A stretch of 64,000 nucleotides of DNA, taken from assembly GCF_013248995.1 (NCBI RefSeq), contig NZ_JABRPK010000004.1:124001-188000 (forward strand). The letters are read 5' to 3'. The notes under the pieces were generated by a model. It saw only the letters and a list, made by a program, of their open reading frames with translations. It was not told where the DNA came from and made no database searches. This document shows, one piece after another, positions 7,719 to 16,183 of the stretch; position 1 is the stretch's first letter, and every line of letters starts with the position of its first letter. A program made the position numbers and the translations under genes. The stretch comes from Frigoribacterium sp. VKM Ac-2836. GTDB taxonomy: Bacteria; Actinomycetota; Actinomycetes; Actinomycetales; Microbacteriaceae.

Positions 7719-9329
7719 ATGAGCACCGCATCCCCCCGCCGCACCGAACAGACCGAGATCGAGCGCAAGTACGACGTCCACGAGAGCGCCCGCGTGCCCG
7801 ATCTGGTCGGTGCCGGCGGTGACGGCCACACCGAGGGGCTCGTCGTGGCCGCGGTCGAGCAGGACGACCCCGTCGAGCTCTCCGCGACCTACTGGGACAC
7901 CGTCGACCACGCCCTGCTCGGGGCCCGGACGACCCTCCGGAGGCGCGAGGGCGGTGGCGACGCCGGTTGGCACCTAAAGCTGCCGCCGTCGGTCGGCACG
8001 TCCGGTCGTCGCGAGGTGCACTGGCCGCTCGGCGAACCGGACGAGAGGGTGCCGGACTCCCTTCGTCGGCTGGTCGAGGCCCGGTTGCGTGGCCGGTCCG
8101 TGCATCCCGTCCTCCGTCTGGAGACGACACGCACGACCACCCGGCTGATCGACGGCTCGGGTCGCGACATGGCCGAGCTGGCCGACGACGTCGTGCGGGC
8201 GTCGAACCCCGACACCGCCGTGTTGCGCACCTGGCGCGAGTGGGAGGTCGAGCTGGCGCCAGGAGTCGACGGTGTCGAGGGCGAACGACTGCTCGACGCG
8301 GTCGCCGAGAGACTCGAGGCCGTCGGGGCGTCCGTGTCGTCGTCGAAGTCGAAGCTGGCCCGCGGGCTGGGCTCGGAGCCGGCCGGCGACGGTACCCCGG
8401 CGGACGGCGGCACGGACGGGCTCGACGCGTCCACGTCCTCGTCCGCCATCGCCCCGAAGAAGAGCTCGGCCGCGGCCTTCGTCGCGTCCGCCGCGGCGGG
8501 CCTGCGTGACGAGCTGCTGGCGGTCGACGCCGCCGTACGCGACGACGAGCCGGACGCGGTACGCCGGCTCCGGACGGCGATGCGCCGTCTGCGCGCTCTG
8601 CTGACGGTGTGGGACGGTGTCCTCGACCCCGGGCTGGCCGCGACCGTCGTGGCGGGTGCCGCCCACGTCGGCCACGTGTCGGGGGCCGCTCGCGACGTCG
8701 AGGTGGGCCGGGGCCGGGTGGCGACCCGCGCCTCCTCGGCTCCGGCGGGCTTCGTGGCCGTCCAGGCCACGGGGCGGCTCGACGCCTGGCTCGGCGAACG
8801 CCTCGGCGAGGCCGTCGGTGACCTGCGGCGCCTGCTCGATTCGGGGGCCTGGTTCGACCTGCTGGACGCAGTGGACGCGCTCGTCGCGGCTCCGGCGACG
8901 GGGGAGCATGCGGCGGATCCGGCGGCCGAGCTCTCGGCGGCGAGGCTGCGGGCAGAGCGGAAGCGGACGAAGCGGGCCGTCCGGGCGGGGCTCGCGGCCC
9001 TCGACGCAACGGATCTCCAGAGCGGAGCGGACGCGGTCCCGGCCCTCGACGACGCCAGGAAGGCCGCGCGGCGGCTGCGGTACGCCCTCGAGGCCGACCG
9101 GCCCCGCGGCGGGTCCGGTCGCGGCCGTGCACGCCGGGCCGAGGCTGTGCAGGACGCCCTCGGCGAGCACCGGGACGCCCTGGCCGCGGTGCGGACGGTG
9201 CGCGAGGTCGCGGCGTTCGCCCACCGGTCCGGCGAGGACTCGTTCGGCTACGGCGTGCTGGCGACCCTCGAGACGAGGCGGGCCGAGAAGGCCCTCCGCC
9301 GCTTCCGCCGGGCTGCCCGACGACTCTGA
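7719..9329 (+). CDS. CYTH and CHAD domain-containing protein
   Basis: 536-residue protein with an N-terminal CYTH domain (EIERKY, residues 13-18, the metal/triphosphate-binding signature; followed by YWDTVDHALL and TTLRRREGG) and a C-terminal CHAD domain (from about residue 265, rich in Arg/His helices such as VRRLRTAMRRLRALL and DARKAARRLRYALE). CYTH proteins hydrolyse inorganic or organic triphosphates and CHAD helices bind polyphosphate, so a role in polyphosphate metabolism or granule association is likely. Start ATG 7719 has GGAGG only 2 bases away, an unusually short spacing. A dispersed repeat copy (8727-8736) encodes Thr-Arg-Ala-Ser-Ser at the domain junction side. Confidence 0.85.
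   Translation: MSTASPRRTEQTEIERKYDVHESARVPDLVGAGGDGHTEGLVVAAVEQDDPVELSATYWDTVDHALLGARTTLRRREGGGDAGWHLKLPPSVGTSGRREVHWPLGEPDERVPDSLRRLVEARLRGRSVHPVLRLETTRTTTRLIDGSGRDMAELADDVVRASNPDTAVLRTWREWEVELAPGVDGVEGERLLDAVAERLEAVGASVSSSKSKLARGLGSEPAGDGTPADGGTDGLDASTSSSAIAPKKSSAAAFVASAAAGLRDELLAVDAAVRDDEPDAVRRLRTAMRRLRALLTVWDGVLDPGLAATVVAGAAHVGHVSGAARDVEVGRGRVATRASSAPAGFVAVQATGRLDAWLGERLGEAVGDLRRLLDSGAWFDLLDAVDALVAAPATGEHAADPAAELSAARLRAERKRTKRAVRAGLAALDATDLQSGADAVPALDDARKAARRLRYALEADRPRGGSGRGRARRAEAVQDALGEHRDALAAVRTVREVAAFAHRSGEDSFGYGVLATLETRRAEKALRRFRRAARRL
8727..8736 (-). repeat. Dispersed repeat copy inside the CYTH-CHAD gene
   Basis: Exact CGCGCCTCCT on the + strand, read as Thr-Arg-Ala-Ser-Ser, the same peptide and frame as the copy inside miaB. 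Confidence 0.7.
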
Positions 9330-9410
9330 CCGCGCCGGACGCCGAACACGGGCGTGTCCGTGGCGGACGGTCGATGGCGCCCGCCCGCATCCGCCGGACT
9401 CGCCCGTCCT

Positions 9411-9458
9411 CGGGCGGGCCCTCCGACGCCGGGCGGGCCCTCCGACGCCGGGCGGGCC
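9411..9458. repeat. 19-bp tandem repeat, 2.5 copies
   Basis: Two identical 19-bp units (9411-9429, 9430-9448) and a 10-base partial third (9449-9458). The unit begins CGGGCGGGCC. It lies in the 277-bp gap between the CYTH-CHAD gene and the convergent DUF1697 gene. Confidence 0.75.
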
Positions 9459-9510
9459 TGACCCGACCGTGCGTCCCTCCGGCGGCGGGCCGAACCCGAC
9501 ATCGGCCGCC

Positions 9511-9548
9511 CGACACGCCGCACCCAGGGAGACATGAGCGGCGTGTCG
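9511..9548. terminator. 11-bp inverted repeat between convergent genes
   Basis: CGACACGCCGC (9511-9521) and its exact complement (9538-9548), loop of 16. It lies between the ends of the CYTH-CHAD gene and the minus-strand DUF1697 gene and may terminate either transcript. No other function is visible in this gap. Confidence 0.45.
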
Positions 9549-9606
9549 ACGCCCGGTGGTCGCGATGTGCACAGGGAGTGCAGGCAGGGCAGGGCAGAGC
9601 TGGGGG

Positions 9607-9999
9607 TCAGGGGGCTCGGCGGGCGAGCAGTGCTTGCAGCTTGCGGACGGTGGCGTCGTTGCGGGCCGTGACCGGGGTCGGCAGTCCGCGCCACCAGGCG
9701 GCGGGCACCCGCGAGGAGAGGACGCCCGCCGGGAGCCACTGGTAGACGACGTCGGGCGAGACGACCAGTTCTTCGTCGCCCAGGTCGACGTCAGGAGGCG
9801 CGACCCCGCCGAGTGCGCCTGGCACCTCGGCGAACGCCACCGACAGCAGCTTCGGCTCGCGACCCCCGCGGCCGTCGGGCGCGTCGTCGCGGAGCGGGTT
9901 CTCGTCGGCCAGACGGGCGGCCACCTGACGCAGGTCGGCCATGGCCACGCGCTTGGCCGTGCCGACGTTGACGCCCCGCAGCAGCGCGACGTGGTCCAC
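9607..9999 (-). CDS. DUF1697 family protein, apparently shortened internally
   Basis: 130 residues. It opens with the family's conserved HVALLRGVNVGT...VAMADLRQV and closes with the family's C-terminal pattern (LYxWxPxGV.. then TPVTARNDATVRKLQALL). Family members I know are about 175-180 residues and carry a conserved middle around TYIQSGNVVF that is absent here: MADLRQV is followed almost at once by AARLADENPLRDD, which in relatives lies some 50-60 residues later. This looks like an in-frame internal deletion. Function of the family is unknown. Start GTG 9999 is 5 bases after the upstream protease stop, so the gene is probably last in a minus-strand operon. Confidence 0.7.
   Translation of the reverse strand: MDHVALLRGVNVGTAKRVAMADLRQVAARLADENPLRDDAPDGRGGREPKLLSVAFAEVPGALGGVAPPDVDLGDEELVVSPDVVYQWLPAGVLSSRVPAAWWRGLPTPVTARNDATVRKLQALLARRAP
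9793..9802 (+). repeat. Dispersed repeat copy inside the DUF1697 gene
   Basis: Exact AGGAGGCGCG on the + strand in the context TCAGGAGGCGCGACC, identical over 15 bases to the copy in the antiporter gene; coding strand reads Val-Ala-Pro-Pro-Asp. Confidence 0.7.
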
Positions 10000-10004
10000 G
10001 ACGG

Positions 10005-12113
10005 TCAGGCTCGCCCGAGCACGTCGAGCATCCAGGCGATCTCGAACGCCCGCTCCCGCCAGGACTCGTACCGCCCGCTGACGCCGCCGTGCCCGGCTGA
10101 CATCTCGGTCTTGAGCAGCACCGGCGCGCCGACCTCTCGCAGTCTCGCCACCCACTTGGCGGGCTCGACGTACAGCACGCGGGTGTCGTTGATCGAGGTC
10201 ACCGCGAGGATGCGCGGATACGACACGTCGTCCCGGACGTTCTCGTACGGGCTGTAGCCGCGCATGTACTCGTAGACCTCGGCGTCGTGCAGCGGATCGC
10301 CCCACTCGTCCCACTCGATCACCGTGAGGGGCAGGTCGGGGTCGAGGATGCTCGTCAGGGCGTCGACGAACGGCACGGCCGCGACGATGCCCGCGAACCG
10401 GTCGGGGGCGATGTTGGCGACCGCACCCATCAGCAGCCCGCCCGCGCTGCCCCCCTCGGCCACCATGAGCTCCGGAGTCGTGCGCCCCTCGGCGATCAGG
10501 TGGTCGGCCACCGCGACGAAGTCGGTGAAGGTGTTCTTCTTCGTCAAGGTCTTGCCGTCCTCGTACCACGAGCGGCCCAGTTCGCCCCCGCCGCGGACGT
10601 GTGCCACGGCGAACACGACACCACGGTCGAGCAGCGACAGCCGGGCCACGCTGAAGCCCGGGTCGATGCTGTGCTCGTACGAGCCGTAGCCGTAGAGGTG
10701 CAGCGGGGACGGTCCCTCGGTGGGGACGGCGTCCCGACGCCAGACGAGCGAGACGGGTATGCGCGTGCCGTCGGCCGCCGTGGCCCACTCCCGGGCCTGG
10801 TCGTAGTCGGCCGGGTCGTAGCCGCCGAGCACGTTCTGCCGTTTCAGCAGGTGACGCTCGCCCGTGCGCACGTCGAGGTCGTAGACCGTCGACGGCGTGA
10901 CGAACGAGGTGTAGCCGAAGCGGACGGTCGGCTGCCCGAACTCGGGGTTGCCGCCCACACCGGCGGCGAACAGCGGCTCGTCGAAGCCGATCTCGGCGAC
11001 CTCGCCGTAGCCGTCGGGGCCGAGCGGCACGACCGCGAACCGCGGCAGGGCGTCGCGGCGGTACTCGATCACGAGGTGGCCGGCGAACGCGTCGACCGTT
11101 TCGAGCCGGACGGAGGCGCGGTGCTCGACGATCACACGGCGGTCGGTGGTCGAGGTGGGGTCGTCGGCCGGCACGTCGACCAGCTCGAAGTTCTCGGCTC
11201 CGTCGTTGTGGACGATCAGCAGGCGGTCGCTGCCCGCGACGATCGCGTGCTCGACGTCGTACTCGACGCCCTCGCGCCGCGGCCAGACCACCCGGAACTC
11301 GCCGGTGGGGTCGGTCGCGTCGAGCAGCCACGTCTCGCTGGTGATCTTCGAGCCGACGTCGATGACGAGGTACTGACGGCTCCGGGTGAGGCCGACACCG
11401 ATCCAGTAGCGGTCGTCGGTCTCGGTGAAGACCGTGACGTCGTCGCCGGGCTGCCCGACCTCGTGTCGCCAGATGGTGTCCGGCCGCCAGGACTCGTCGA
11501 CGGTGGGGTAGAAGACGTAGCGGCCGGTGGCGTCGAACAGGGCGCCGGCGGCCGTCCCGGTGACCACGTCGTCGAGGTCGCGACCGGTCGCCAGGTCGCG
11601 GATGCGCAGCGTGTACCGCTCGTCGCCCTCGACGTCGACCGCGTAGGCGAGCAGCGAGCCGTCGGGGGAGACGTCGAAGCTGCCGATCGAGAAGAAGTCG
11701 TGGCCGTCGGCCTCGATGTTGCCGTCGAGGAGGACCTGCTCGGACTCGGCGGCCTCGCCCGCCTCGATCGACGGGGGCGTCCAGTCGTCGCGCCCCGAGA
11801 TCGGGGCGCGGCAGTGGATGCCGTACTGCTGCCCTTCGGCCGTTCGCGAGTAGTACCACCACGAACCCTCACGGACGGGGACGCCGAGGTCGGTCTCTTG
11901 CACCCGGCCCTTGATCTCGTCGAAGACGGTCTGACGCAGCTCGGCGAGGTGCGCGGTCTCGGCCTCGGTGTGCGCGTTCTCGGCCTCGAGGTGTGCCACG
12001 ACCTCGGGGTCGTCCTTCGCACGGAGCCACTCGTAGTCGTCGACGAAGTCGTGACCGTGGTGCGAGCGGGTGGCGGGCTTCTGGGGGGCGCGGGGAGCGG
12101 GAACGGAGGCCAT
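10005..12113 (-). CDS. ptrB: S9 family serine peptidase, oligopeptidase B-like
   Basis: 702-residue cytosolic peptidase with an N-terminal beta-propeller (about residues 70-410) and a C-terminal alpha/beta-hydrolase domain. The triad is visible: nucleophile Ser556 in GGSAGGLL, Asp643 in SINDTRVLY and His675 in SAGHGGVSGRYE. N-terminal DDYEWLRAKDDPEV is typical of oligopeptidase B, which cleaves short peptides after basic residues. An in-frame GTG directly precedes the ATG. The gene follows a small disordered-protein gene by 20 bases and overlaps no other gene; the DUF1697 gene follows by 5 bases. Confidence 0.88.
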   Translation of the reverse strand: MASVPAPRAPQKPATRSHHGHDFVDDYEWLRAKDDPEVVAHLEAENAHTEAETAHLAELRQTVFDEIKGRVQETDLGVPVREGSWWYYSRTAEGQQYGIHCRAPISGRDDWTPPSIEAGEAAESEQVLLDGNIEADGHDFFSIGSFDVSPDGSLLAYAVDVEGDERYTLRIRDLATGRDLDDVVTGTAAGALFDATGRYVFYPTVDESWRPDTIWRHEVGQPGDDVTVFTETDDRYWIGVGLTRSRQYLVIDVGSKITSETWLLDATDPTGEFRVVWPRREGVEYDVEHAIVAGSDRLLIVHNDGAENFELVDVPADDPTSTTDRRVIVEHRASVRLETVDAFAGHLVIEYRRDALPRFAVVPLGPDGYGEVAEIGFDEPLFAAGVGGNPEFGQPTVRFGYTSFVTPSTVYDLDVRTGERHLLKRQNVLGGYDPADYDQAREWATAADGTRIPVSLVWRRDAVPTEGPSPLHLYGYGSYEHSIDPGFSVARLSLLDRGVVFAVAHVRGGGELGRSWYEDGKTLTKKNTFTDFVAVADHLIAEGRTTPELMVAEGGSAGGLLMGAVANIAPDRFAGIVAAVPFVDALTSILDPDLPLTVIEWDEWGDPLHDAEVYEYMRGYSPYENVRDDVSYPRILAVTSINDTRVLYVEPAKWVARLREVGAPVLLKTEMSAGHGGVSGRYESWRERAFEIAWMLDVLGRA

Positions 12114-12133
12114 CACCCGAGCCTAACGGCGGC

Positions 12134-12412
12134 TCAGATCGAGCGGTCGCTCGCCGTGATGCCGCCGAAGGCCGGCACCTCGGGGTACTCGTCCGACGCC
12201 ACGTGCACGTCGGCCGGGTCGGGGGCCTCGCCCTCGCGGGCCTCGTCGATCGCCTGTTCGGGCGTGCCGGCCTTCTCGGCGGCCGATTCGGAGTGCGTTC
12301 CGGGGACGGTGTGGGTCGCGTCGACGTCGTGCCCGGCGGGGTCGGTCGCCGTGGACGTCTCGTCGCGGGGTGGCGTGCGGTCGGATGCCGGGGTCTCGTG
12401 GCGGTCGCTCAT
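12134..12412 (-). CDS. Small disordered hypothetical protein
   Basis: 92 residues, almost all polar (Asp, Glu, Thr, Ser, Pro, Ala), with no predicted helix core, membrane segment or signal peptide. I do not recognise a family. It lies 20 bases upstream of the oligopeptidase B gene on the same strand and is probably co-transcribed with it. Confidence 0.6.
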   Translation of the reverse strand: MSDRHETPASDRTPPRDETSTATDPAGHDVDATHTVPGTHSESAAEKAGTPEQAIDEAREGEAPDPADVHVASDEYPEVPAFGGITASDRSI

Positions 12413-12427
12413 GTCGAGGACGTTACC

Positions 12428-12437
12428 CGCGCCTCCT
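12428..12437 (-). repeat. Single intergenic copy of the dispersed repeat
   Basis: Exact CGCGCCTCCT on the + strand in the 61-bp gap between two minus-strand genes. Confidence 0.7.
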
Positions 12438-12473
12438 CGGCGTCGTCCGACCCGACGGGCGGTCTACTCACGG

Positions 12474-13004
12474 TCAGTCGTCGACCGGCAAGGCCGTGGT
12501 CGGCGCGGTCAGCCCCTGGACGGTTGCTCCGAGGTGCGCCTCGCCCGGCTCGAGGTCGGAGATCGAGCGGCGGTCGGACCGCAGCCGCCGGACCGAGGCG
12601 TTCAGCCGCGCGTGCAGTTGCATGAGGTGCAGCCGGTAGCGCTCGGGGGCGTCGTCGCTGTCGTCGAGGAAGGTGTTGCAGGCGAGGGTCATCTCGTTGA
12701 GCACGGGCAGGGCCGACGAGCGCGGACGGAGGGCTCGCCGAGCACGACGGATCTCACCCCGCAGAGCCGAGATGGAATGGCGGGCCTGCTCGTAGACCGG
12801 GTCGAGCGCTCGGGGATTGGGACTGAGGCGTGGGGCCACCCGGCGCAGCACGCGCCGGAAGTGGATCTCGGTGATGAGCTCGTTCAGGGCCGACGCCTCA
12901 CGGCGCCGCGACTCGATCAGTCGCACGAGCAGGTTCGACGCGAACGCCGCCCCGGCACCCACGAAGGCACCCACGGTCACGGTCACGACGTCCCACCAAC
13001 TCAT
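12474..13004 (-). CDS. Hypothetical membrane-anchored protein
   Basis: 176 residues. One N-terminal membrane segment (VVTVTVGAFVGAGAAFASNLLV, split here only by reading: residues 6-27) is followed by a long Arg-rich helical cytoplasmic part (RRREASALNELITEIHFRRVL onward). No domain is recognised; the topology resembles small membrane-tethered regulatory or scaffold proteins, but that is only a shape. Start ATG 13004. Confidence 0.6.
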   Translation of the reverse strand: MSWWDVVTVTVGAFVGAGAAFASNLLVRLIESRRREASALNELITEIHFRRVLRRVAPRLSPNPRALDPVYEQARHSISALRGEIRRARRALRPRSSALPVLNEMTLACNTFLDDSDDAPERYRLHLMQLHARLNASVRRLRSDRRSISDLEPGEAHLGATVQGLTAPTTALPVDD

Positions 13005-13052
13005 GGGGTCACGCTACGGCTCACCACCGACAACCGGGTCGGGGTGCGACGG

Positions 13053-13406
13053 TCAGCGCGAGGCGTCGTCGAGGCGCCCCATGAGCGACCAGACGGCACG
13101 CGACAACTCGGGGTGCCAGAGCGCGATGGTTCGCAGGTAGCCGAGCTCGTCGGCGAGCCCGAGCCCCGTCGCGGTCGGCACGCCGTCGGTGCCGAGGGCG
13201 TCGGCCCGCAACGAGATGACGACCTGTTCGTCGACCGTGGGTAACCCGGGGATGACGTCCCAGGGGTCCTCTCCGTTGCGGCACCGCAGTTCGATGAGCG
13301 CGGAGAGCTCGTCGTGGGCCTCGGCGCGCAGCACCTCGAGACTGCGACCGGCACCACGGAACTCGGGCCCGGGGCGTCGCTTCCCGCTCGATCGTGCTTC
13401 GGACAT
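13053..13406 (-). CDS. Hypothetical protein
   Basis: 117 residues with a basic disordered N-terminus (SGKRRPGPEFR) and a helical body (SLEVLRAEAHDELSALIELR ... ELGYLRTIALWHPELSRAVWSL). No signal peptide or membrane segment and no family recognised. I start at ATG 13406 because upstream codons are not protein-like. It is divergent from the NUDIX gene across 103 bases. Confidence 0.55.
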   Translation of the reverse strand: MSEARSSGKRRPGPEFRGAGRSLEVLRAEAHDELSALIELRCRNGEDPWDVIPGLPTVDEQVVISLRADALGTDGVPTATGLGLADELGYLRTIALWHPELSRAVWSLMGRLDDASR

Positions 13407-13497
13407 GACGACGAGCCTACGCGCGAGCTGCCGAGCCGTGCCCGGGGACGCGACCCGTGCCTCCTGAGGGCCGCCTCGAGGGCGAGACGGCAGCCGA

Positions 13498-13503
13498 TAG
13501 CCT
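13498..13503 (+). promoter_or_regulatory. Leaderless-type -10 box of the NUDIX gene
   Basis: TAGCCT, 6 bases before ATG 13510; transcription would begin at or next to the start codon. Confidence 0.5.
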
Positions 13504-13509
13504 TCCGGC

Positions 13510-14007
13510 ATGTCGGTCTACCGCGTCTGCGTCACCTACCTGTTGCGTGAGAACGAGGGGCGCCTCGAGGTGCTGTTGGGTCGGAAGAAGCGTGGACTCG
13601 GCACGGGCCACTGGGTCGGGCTCGGCGGCAAGCTCGAGCCGGGAGAACGGGTCGAGGAGGCGGCGGTCCGCGAGATCGCGGAGGAGAGCGGGGTCGAGGT
13701 GGTCGCCTCCGACCTCGACCGACGGGGCGATCTGCTCTACCTCTTTCCGCACCGTGAGAGCTGGAGCCAGCGGTCGACGGTGTTCGTGGCCACGCGGTGG
13801 CAGGGCGAGCCGGCCGAGAGCGACGAACTCGCGCCGCGCTGGTTCGGCCTGGACGAGCTGCCCCTCGACGAGATGTGGGACGACGCCTCGCGCTGGCTCC
13901 CCGGGGTGCTCACCGGGGGACAGATCGCCCGGACGTTCGTGTTCGCCGCGGACCTCGCGACGGTCGCCTCCGAGGGGCCGCTACCCGACGGACACGCTGG
14001 TCCCTGA
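13510..14007 (+). CDS. NUDIX hydrolase, 8-oxo-dGTPase-like
   Basis: 165-residue NUDIX protein. The catalytic NUDIX box spans about residues 39-61 (GGKLEPGERVEEAAVREIAE then ESGVE), with the metal-binding REIAEESG core intact. The opening RVCVTYLLRENEG and the later FPHRESW resemble MTH1-type hydrolases that clear oxidised purine nucleoside triphosphates; a different nucleotide or dinucleotide substrate is possible. A -10 box 6 bases upstream implies a leaderless message. Confidence 0.85.
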   Translation: MSVYRVCVTYLLRENEGRLEVLLGRKKRGLGTGHWVGLGGKLEPGERVEEAAVREIAEESGVEVVASDLDRRGDLLYLFPHRESWSQRSTVFVATRWQGEPAESDELAPRWFGLDELPLDEMWDDASRWLPGVLTGGQIARTFVFAADLATVASEGPLPDGHAGP

Positions 14008-14135
14008 GGCGTTCACGACTAGACGGTGCCCCTCGCAGAGGGGGGCGCGGCCGACGCGCGTTCCCTTTATCGTCGGACTCGAGACGGATTCCGGGGGACA
14101 CCCCGCCGTCCGACAGGACTTCACGGGGGAACGAC

Positions 14136-14435
14136 ATGACCAGCTACGACGGCCTCACGACGACCTCGTTCACGGCGCTGGACGGGACCTCCCGGGCCGT
14201 TCGTGCCCGTGCGATGCCCGTGTGGCTGCCGGCCGTCGCCTGGGCCCTCGGCCTCGTCGTGGTCGTCGTGGCCGCGGCCTTCGGAGGCGCGCTGCTCGCC
14301 CTGTCGAGCCTGGGCGTCGTCGCACTCGTCGCCGGGATGGCCGCTACGGCCGCCCGGTGGCACCGCATCGAGCGACTCGCAGCCGTCGAGCTGGCCGAAC
14401 GACGTGCCTCGGCCGCCGAGACACGTCTCGTCTGA
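14136..14435 (+). CDS. Small hypothetical membrane protein
   Basis: 99 residues with two likely membrane segments (about residues 30-47 and 50-66) and a charged C-terminal helix (RWHRIERLAAVELAERRAS). No family recognised. The start ATG 14136 follows ggggga at 14125-14130. Confidence 0.6.
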   Translation: MTSYDGLTTTSFTALDGTSRAVRARAMPVWLPAVAWALGLVVVVVAAAFGGALLALSSLGVVALVAGMAATAARWHRIERLAAVELAERRASAAETRLV

Positions 14436-14498
14436 CCGTCCCTCGGTCAGGGGGCCGGCCTCTCGTCGAGGAGGCCAGTGCCCGGCAACGGCCCCGGC

Positions 14499-14732
14499 TC
14501 AGCGTCCGCGTCGAGCCCTGGTGCGGTTCAGTCCCGCGCGGACGAAGAAGTCGACGACGCCCGTGAGCACGGCACCGACCACCGCGATCCAGGCGTACCC
14601 CACGAAGCGCGCCGCGACGTCGGGACCACCCTGCGGCGCCAGCGTCACCGAGAGGACGTAGAGCGAACCGGCGGTGATCAGCAGCAGGACGACGAGGGCG
14701 ACGAGCAGACGGTGCAGGGTGTTCGTGTTCAC
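14499..14732 (-). CDS. Small hypothetical membrane protein
   Basis: 77 residues with two membrane segments (LLVALVVLLLITAGSLYVL and FVGYAWIAVVGAVLTGVVDF) and a basic C-terminus. I use GTG 14732, which lies 19 bases after the stop of the ABC-2-like gene; an ATG at 14774 would add 14 residues and overlap that gene. It is the last gene of the antiporter/ABC-2-like minus-strand cluster. Function unknown. Confidence 0.55.
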   Translation of the reverse strand: MNTNTLHRLLVALVVLLLITAGSLYVLSVTLAPQGGPDVAARFVGYAWIAVVGAVLTGVVDFFVRAGLNRTRARRGR

Positions 14733-14751
14733 GAGGGTCGAGGGTACCGCG

Positions 14752-16101
14752 TCAGCCCTCGGCGCCGTGGTCACGACCGGGGTGCGCCACCTCGGCCCGG
14801 TCGGTCGAGACGACCCGGACGGGTCGCGTCGTGAGCTCCTCGTTCTCGAGTCCGCCGGGTGCGCCGAGGAACATGTCGCCTCGTTCCTCGGGGTCGCCGA
14901 GATCGTCGCGCTCGGCGGCCGGGATCGTGTTGATCGTGCCCGTGTCGGTGGCCACCAGGCCGTGCCGGGCGAGCACCTCGTCGCGCTCGGCCGTCAGGAA
15001 CTCGCGGTTGGCGTTCTGGGCGTCGGCGAACATCGTGGTGCGGCCCGACACGATGCGGGCGATGCGTCGGTTCTCCCACCACCGCTTGCCGACGACCATC
15101 AGGACGATGCCGAGCGCGGCATAAGAAAGCATCATCGTGATGCCGCGGCCGTATCCGGGGCCCACGCCGTAGAGCACGCGCTTGAGCATCTCGGTGATGC
15201 CGCTGCCGACCACGACGGCGTTGAGCCACGCGAACGGTTGGGGCATGAACCATGCGGGGTAGGCGGCGCCCGAGGACGGCATGGACAGGAAGACGAACAC
15301 GATCATCGCGGGCAGGGCGACGAATCGTCCGACGAAGTAGCTGATGCCGTTGACCGCGAGACCGATCGCGATGATCCAGGCCCAGGCGATGAAGAAGAGT
15401 GGCACGAAGTGCCCGTCGACTGCTCCGATCACCGGCCCGGCGAGCACGTTCGTCACGAGCGAGATGACGCCGCCGCCGACGCCGATGACGGTCATCCGGG
15501 TGCGGTGACGGAGCGGGGCGCCCATCAGACCGATGAACATGGCGACCATGTAGCCGCCGATGCACCACGACAGCATCAGGTACATCGACACCGTGCCGTA
15601 CTCGTCGTTGGCGGGAAGGGGGGCCAGGTCGGTGACGGTGGGCGTGACACCCTGTGCCTCGAGCACCGGCGTGATCGTCGCGGGGATGAGGGCGGCGACC
15701 TGGTACTGGTGGGCGCTCGCGGTGTAGATCGTGGTGTCGCCCGGATCGTAGGCCACGGCGACGTGACCGGCGAGCACCGCCTGCTCGGCCTCGTCGGCCG
15801 AGCGGTAGGCGCGGACGTCGATCACACCGGGGCGGGCGTCGTCGAGGCCCGTCTGGAGGTCGGCGGCGGCCGAGGAGGATCCGACCACCGCCACGGGGAC
15901 GTCGTGTGGGTGGGGCGCGTGGAAGGCCGCGATGTAGCAGAGGCAGAAGCCGACGATGAAGAAGAGCGGCAGCCAGAGCTGCAGACCGATCAACTGCAAC
16001 GACGGGTGGAGGGTCGAGTACCACCGGCGGTAGCGACCGGGCTCGGGCTTCGGCGGTCCGCCCACGCCGCCGGTCGTCGCCTGGTTCGTCGTGGTCGCCA
16101 C
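14752..16101 (-). CDS. ABC-2/YhgE-like multi-spanning membrane protein
   Basis: 449 residues. One N-terminal membrane helix (LWLPLFFIVGFCLCYIAAF) is followed by an extracytoplasmic domain of ~130 residues (DVPVAVVGSSSAAADLQTGL ...), then five or six more helices and a ~100-residue soluble tail. This is the layout of ABC-2 type permeases and YhgE/Pip-like secretion-accessory proteins. Start GTG 16101 has a good aggagg site 10 bases upstream. No ATPase gene adjoins it; transported substrate unknown. Confidence 0.7.
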   Translation of the reverse strand: MATTTNQATTGGVGGPPKPEPGRYRRWYSTLHPSLQLIGLQLWLPLFFIVGFCLCYIAAFHAPHPHDVPVAVVGSSSAAADLQTGLDDARPGVIDVRAYRSADEAEQAVLAGHVAVAYDPGDTTIYTASAHQYQVAALIPATITPVLEAQGVTPTVTDLAPLPANDEYGTVSMYLMLSWCIGGYMVAMFIGLMGAPLRHRTRMTVIGVGGGVISLVTNVLAGPVIGAVDGHFVPLFFIAWAWIIAIGLAVNGISYFVGRFVALPAMIVFVFLSMPSSGAAYPAWFMPQPFAWLNAVVVGSGITEMLKRVLYGVGPGYGRGITMMLSYAALGIVLMVVGKRWWENRRIARIVSGRTTMFADAQNANREFLTAERDEVLARHGLVATDTGTINTIPAAERDDLGDPEERGDMFLGAPGGLENEELTTRPVRVVSTDRAEVAHPGRDHGAEG

Positions 16102-16183
16102 CGTCCCGTGCCCTCCTGCTGTCGCTCGTCTCACCGGGTCACCGTCTCGCCACCGGTGCGGGTCACGATACGCCGCGGCGGCG

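Noticed and set aside
10287-13244. 985-residue open frame on the plus strand
   Set aside because: Antisense to the oligopeptidase B gene and three small genes; composition is that of a high-GC shadow frame with no motifs.
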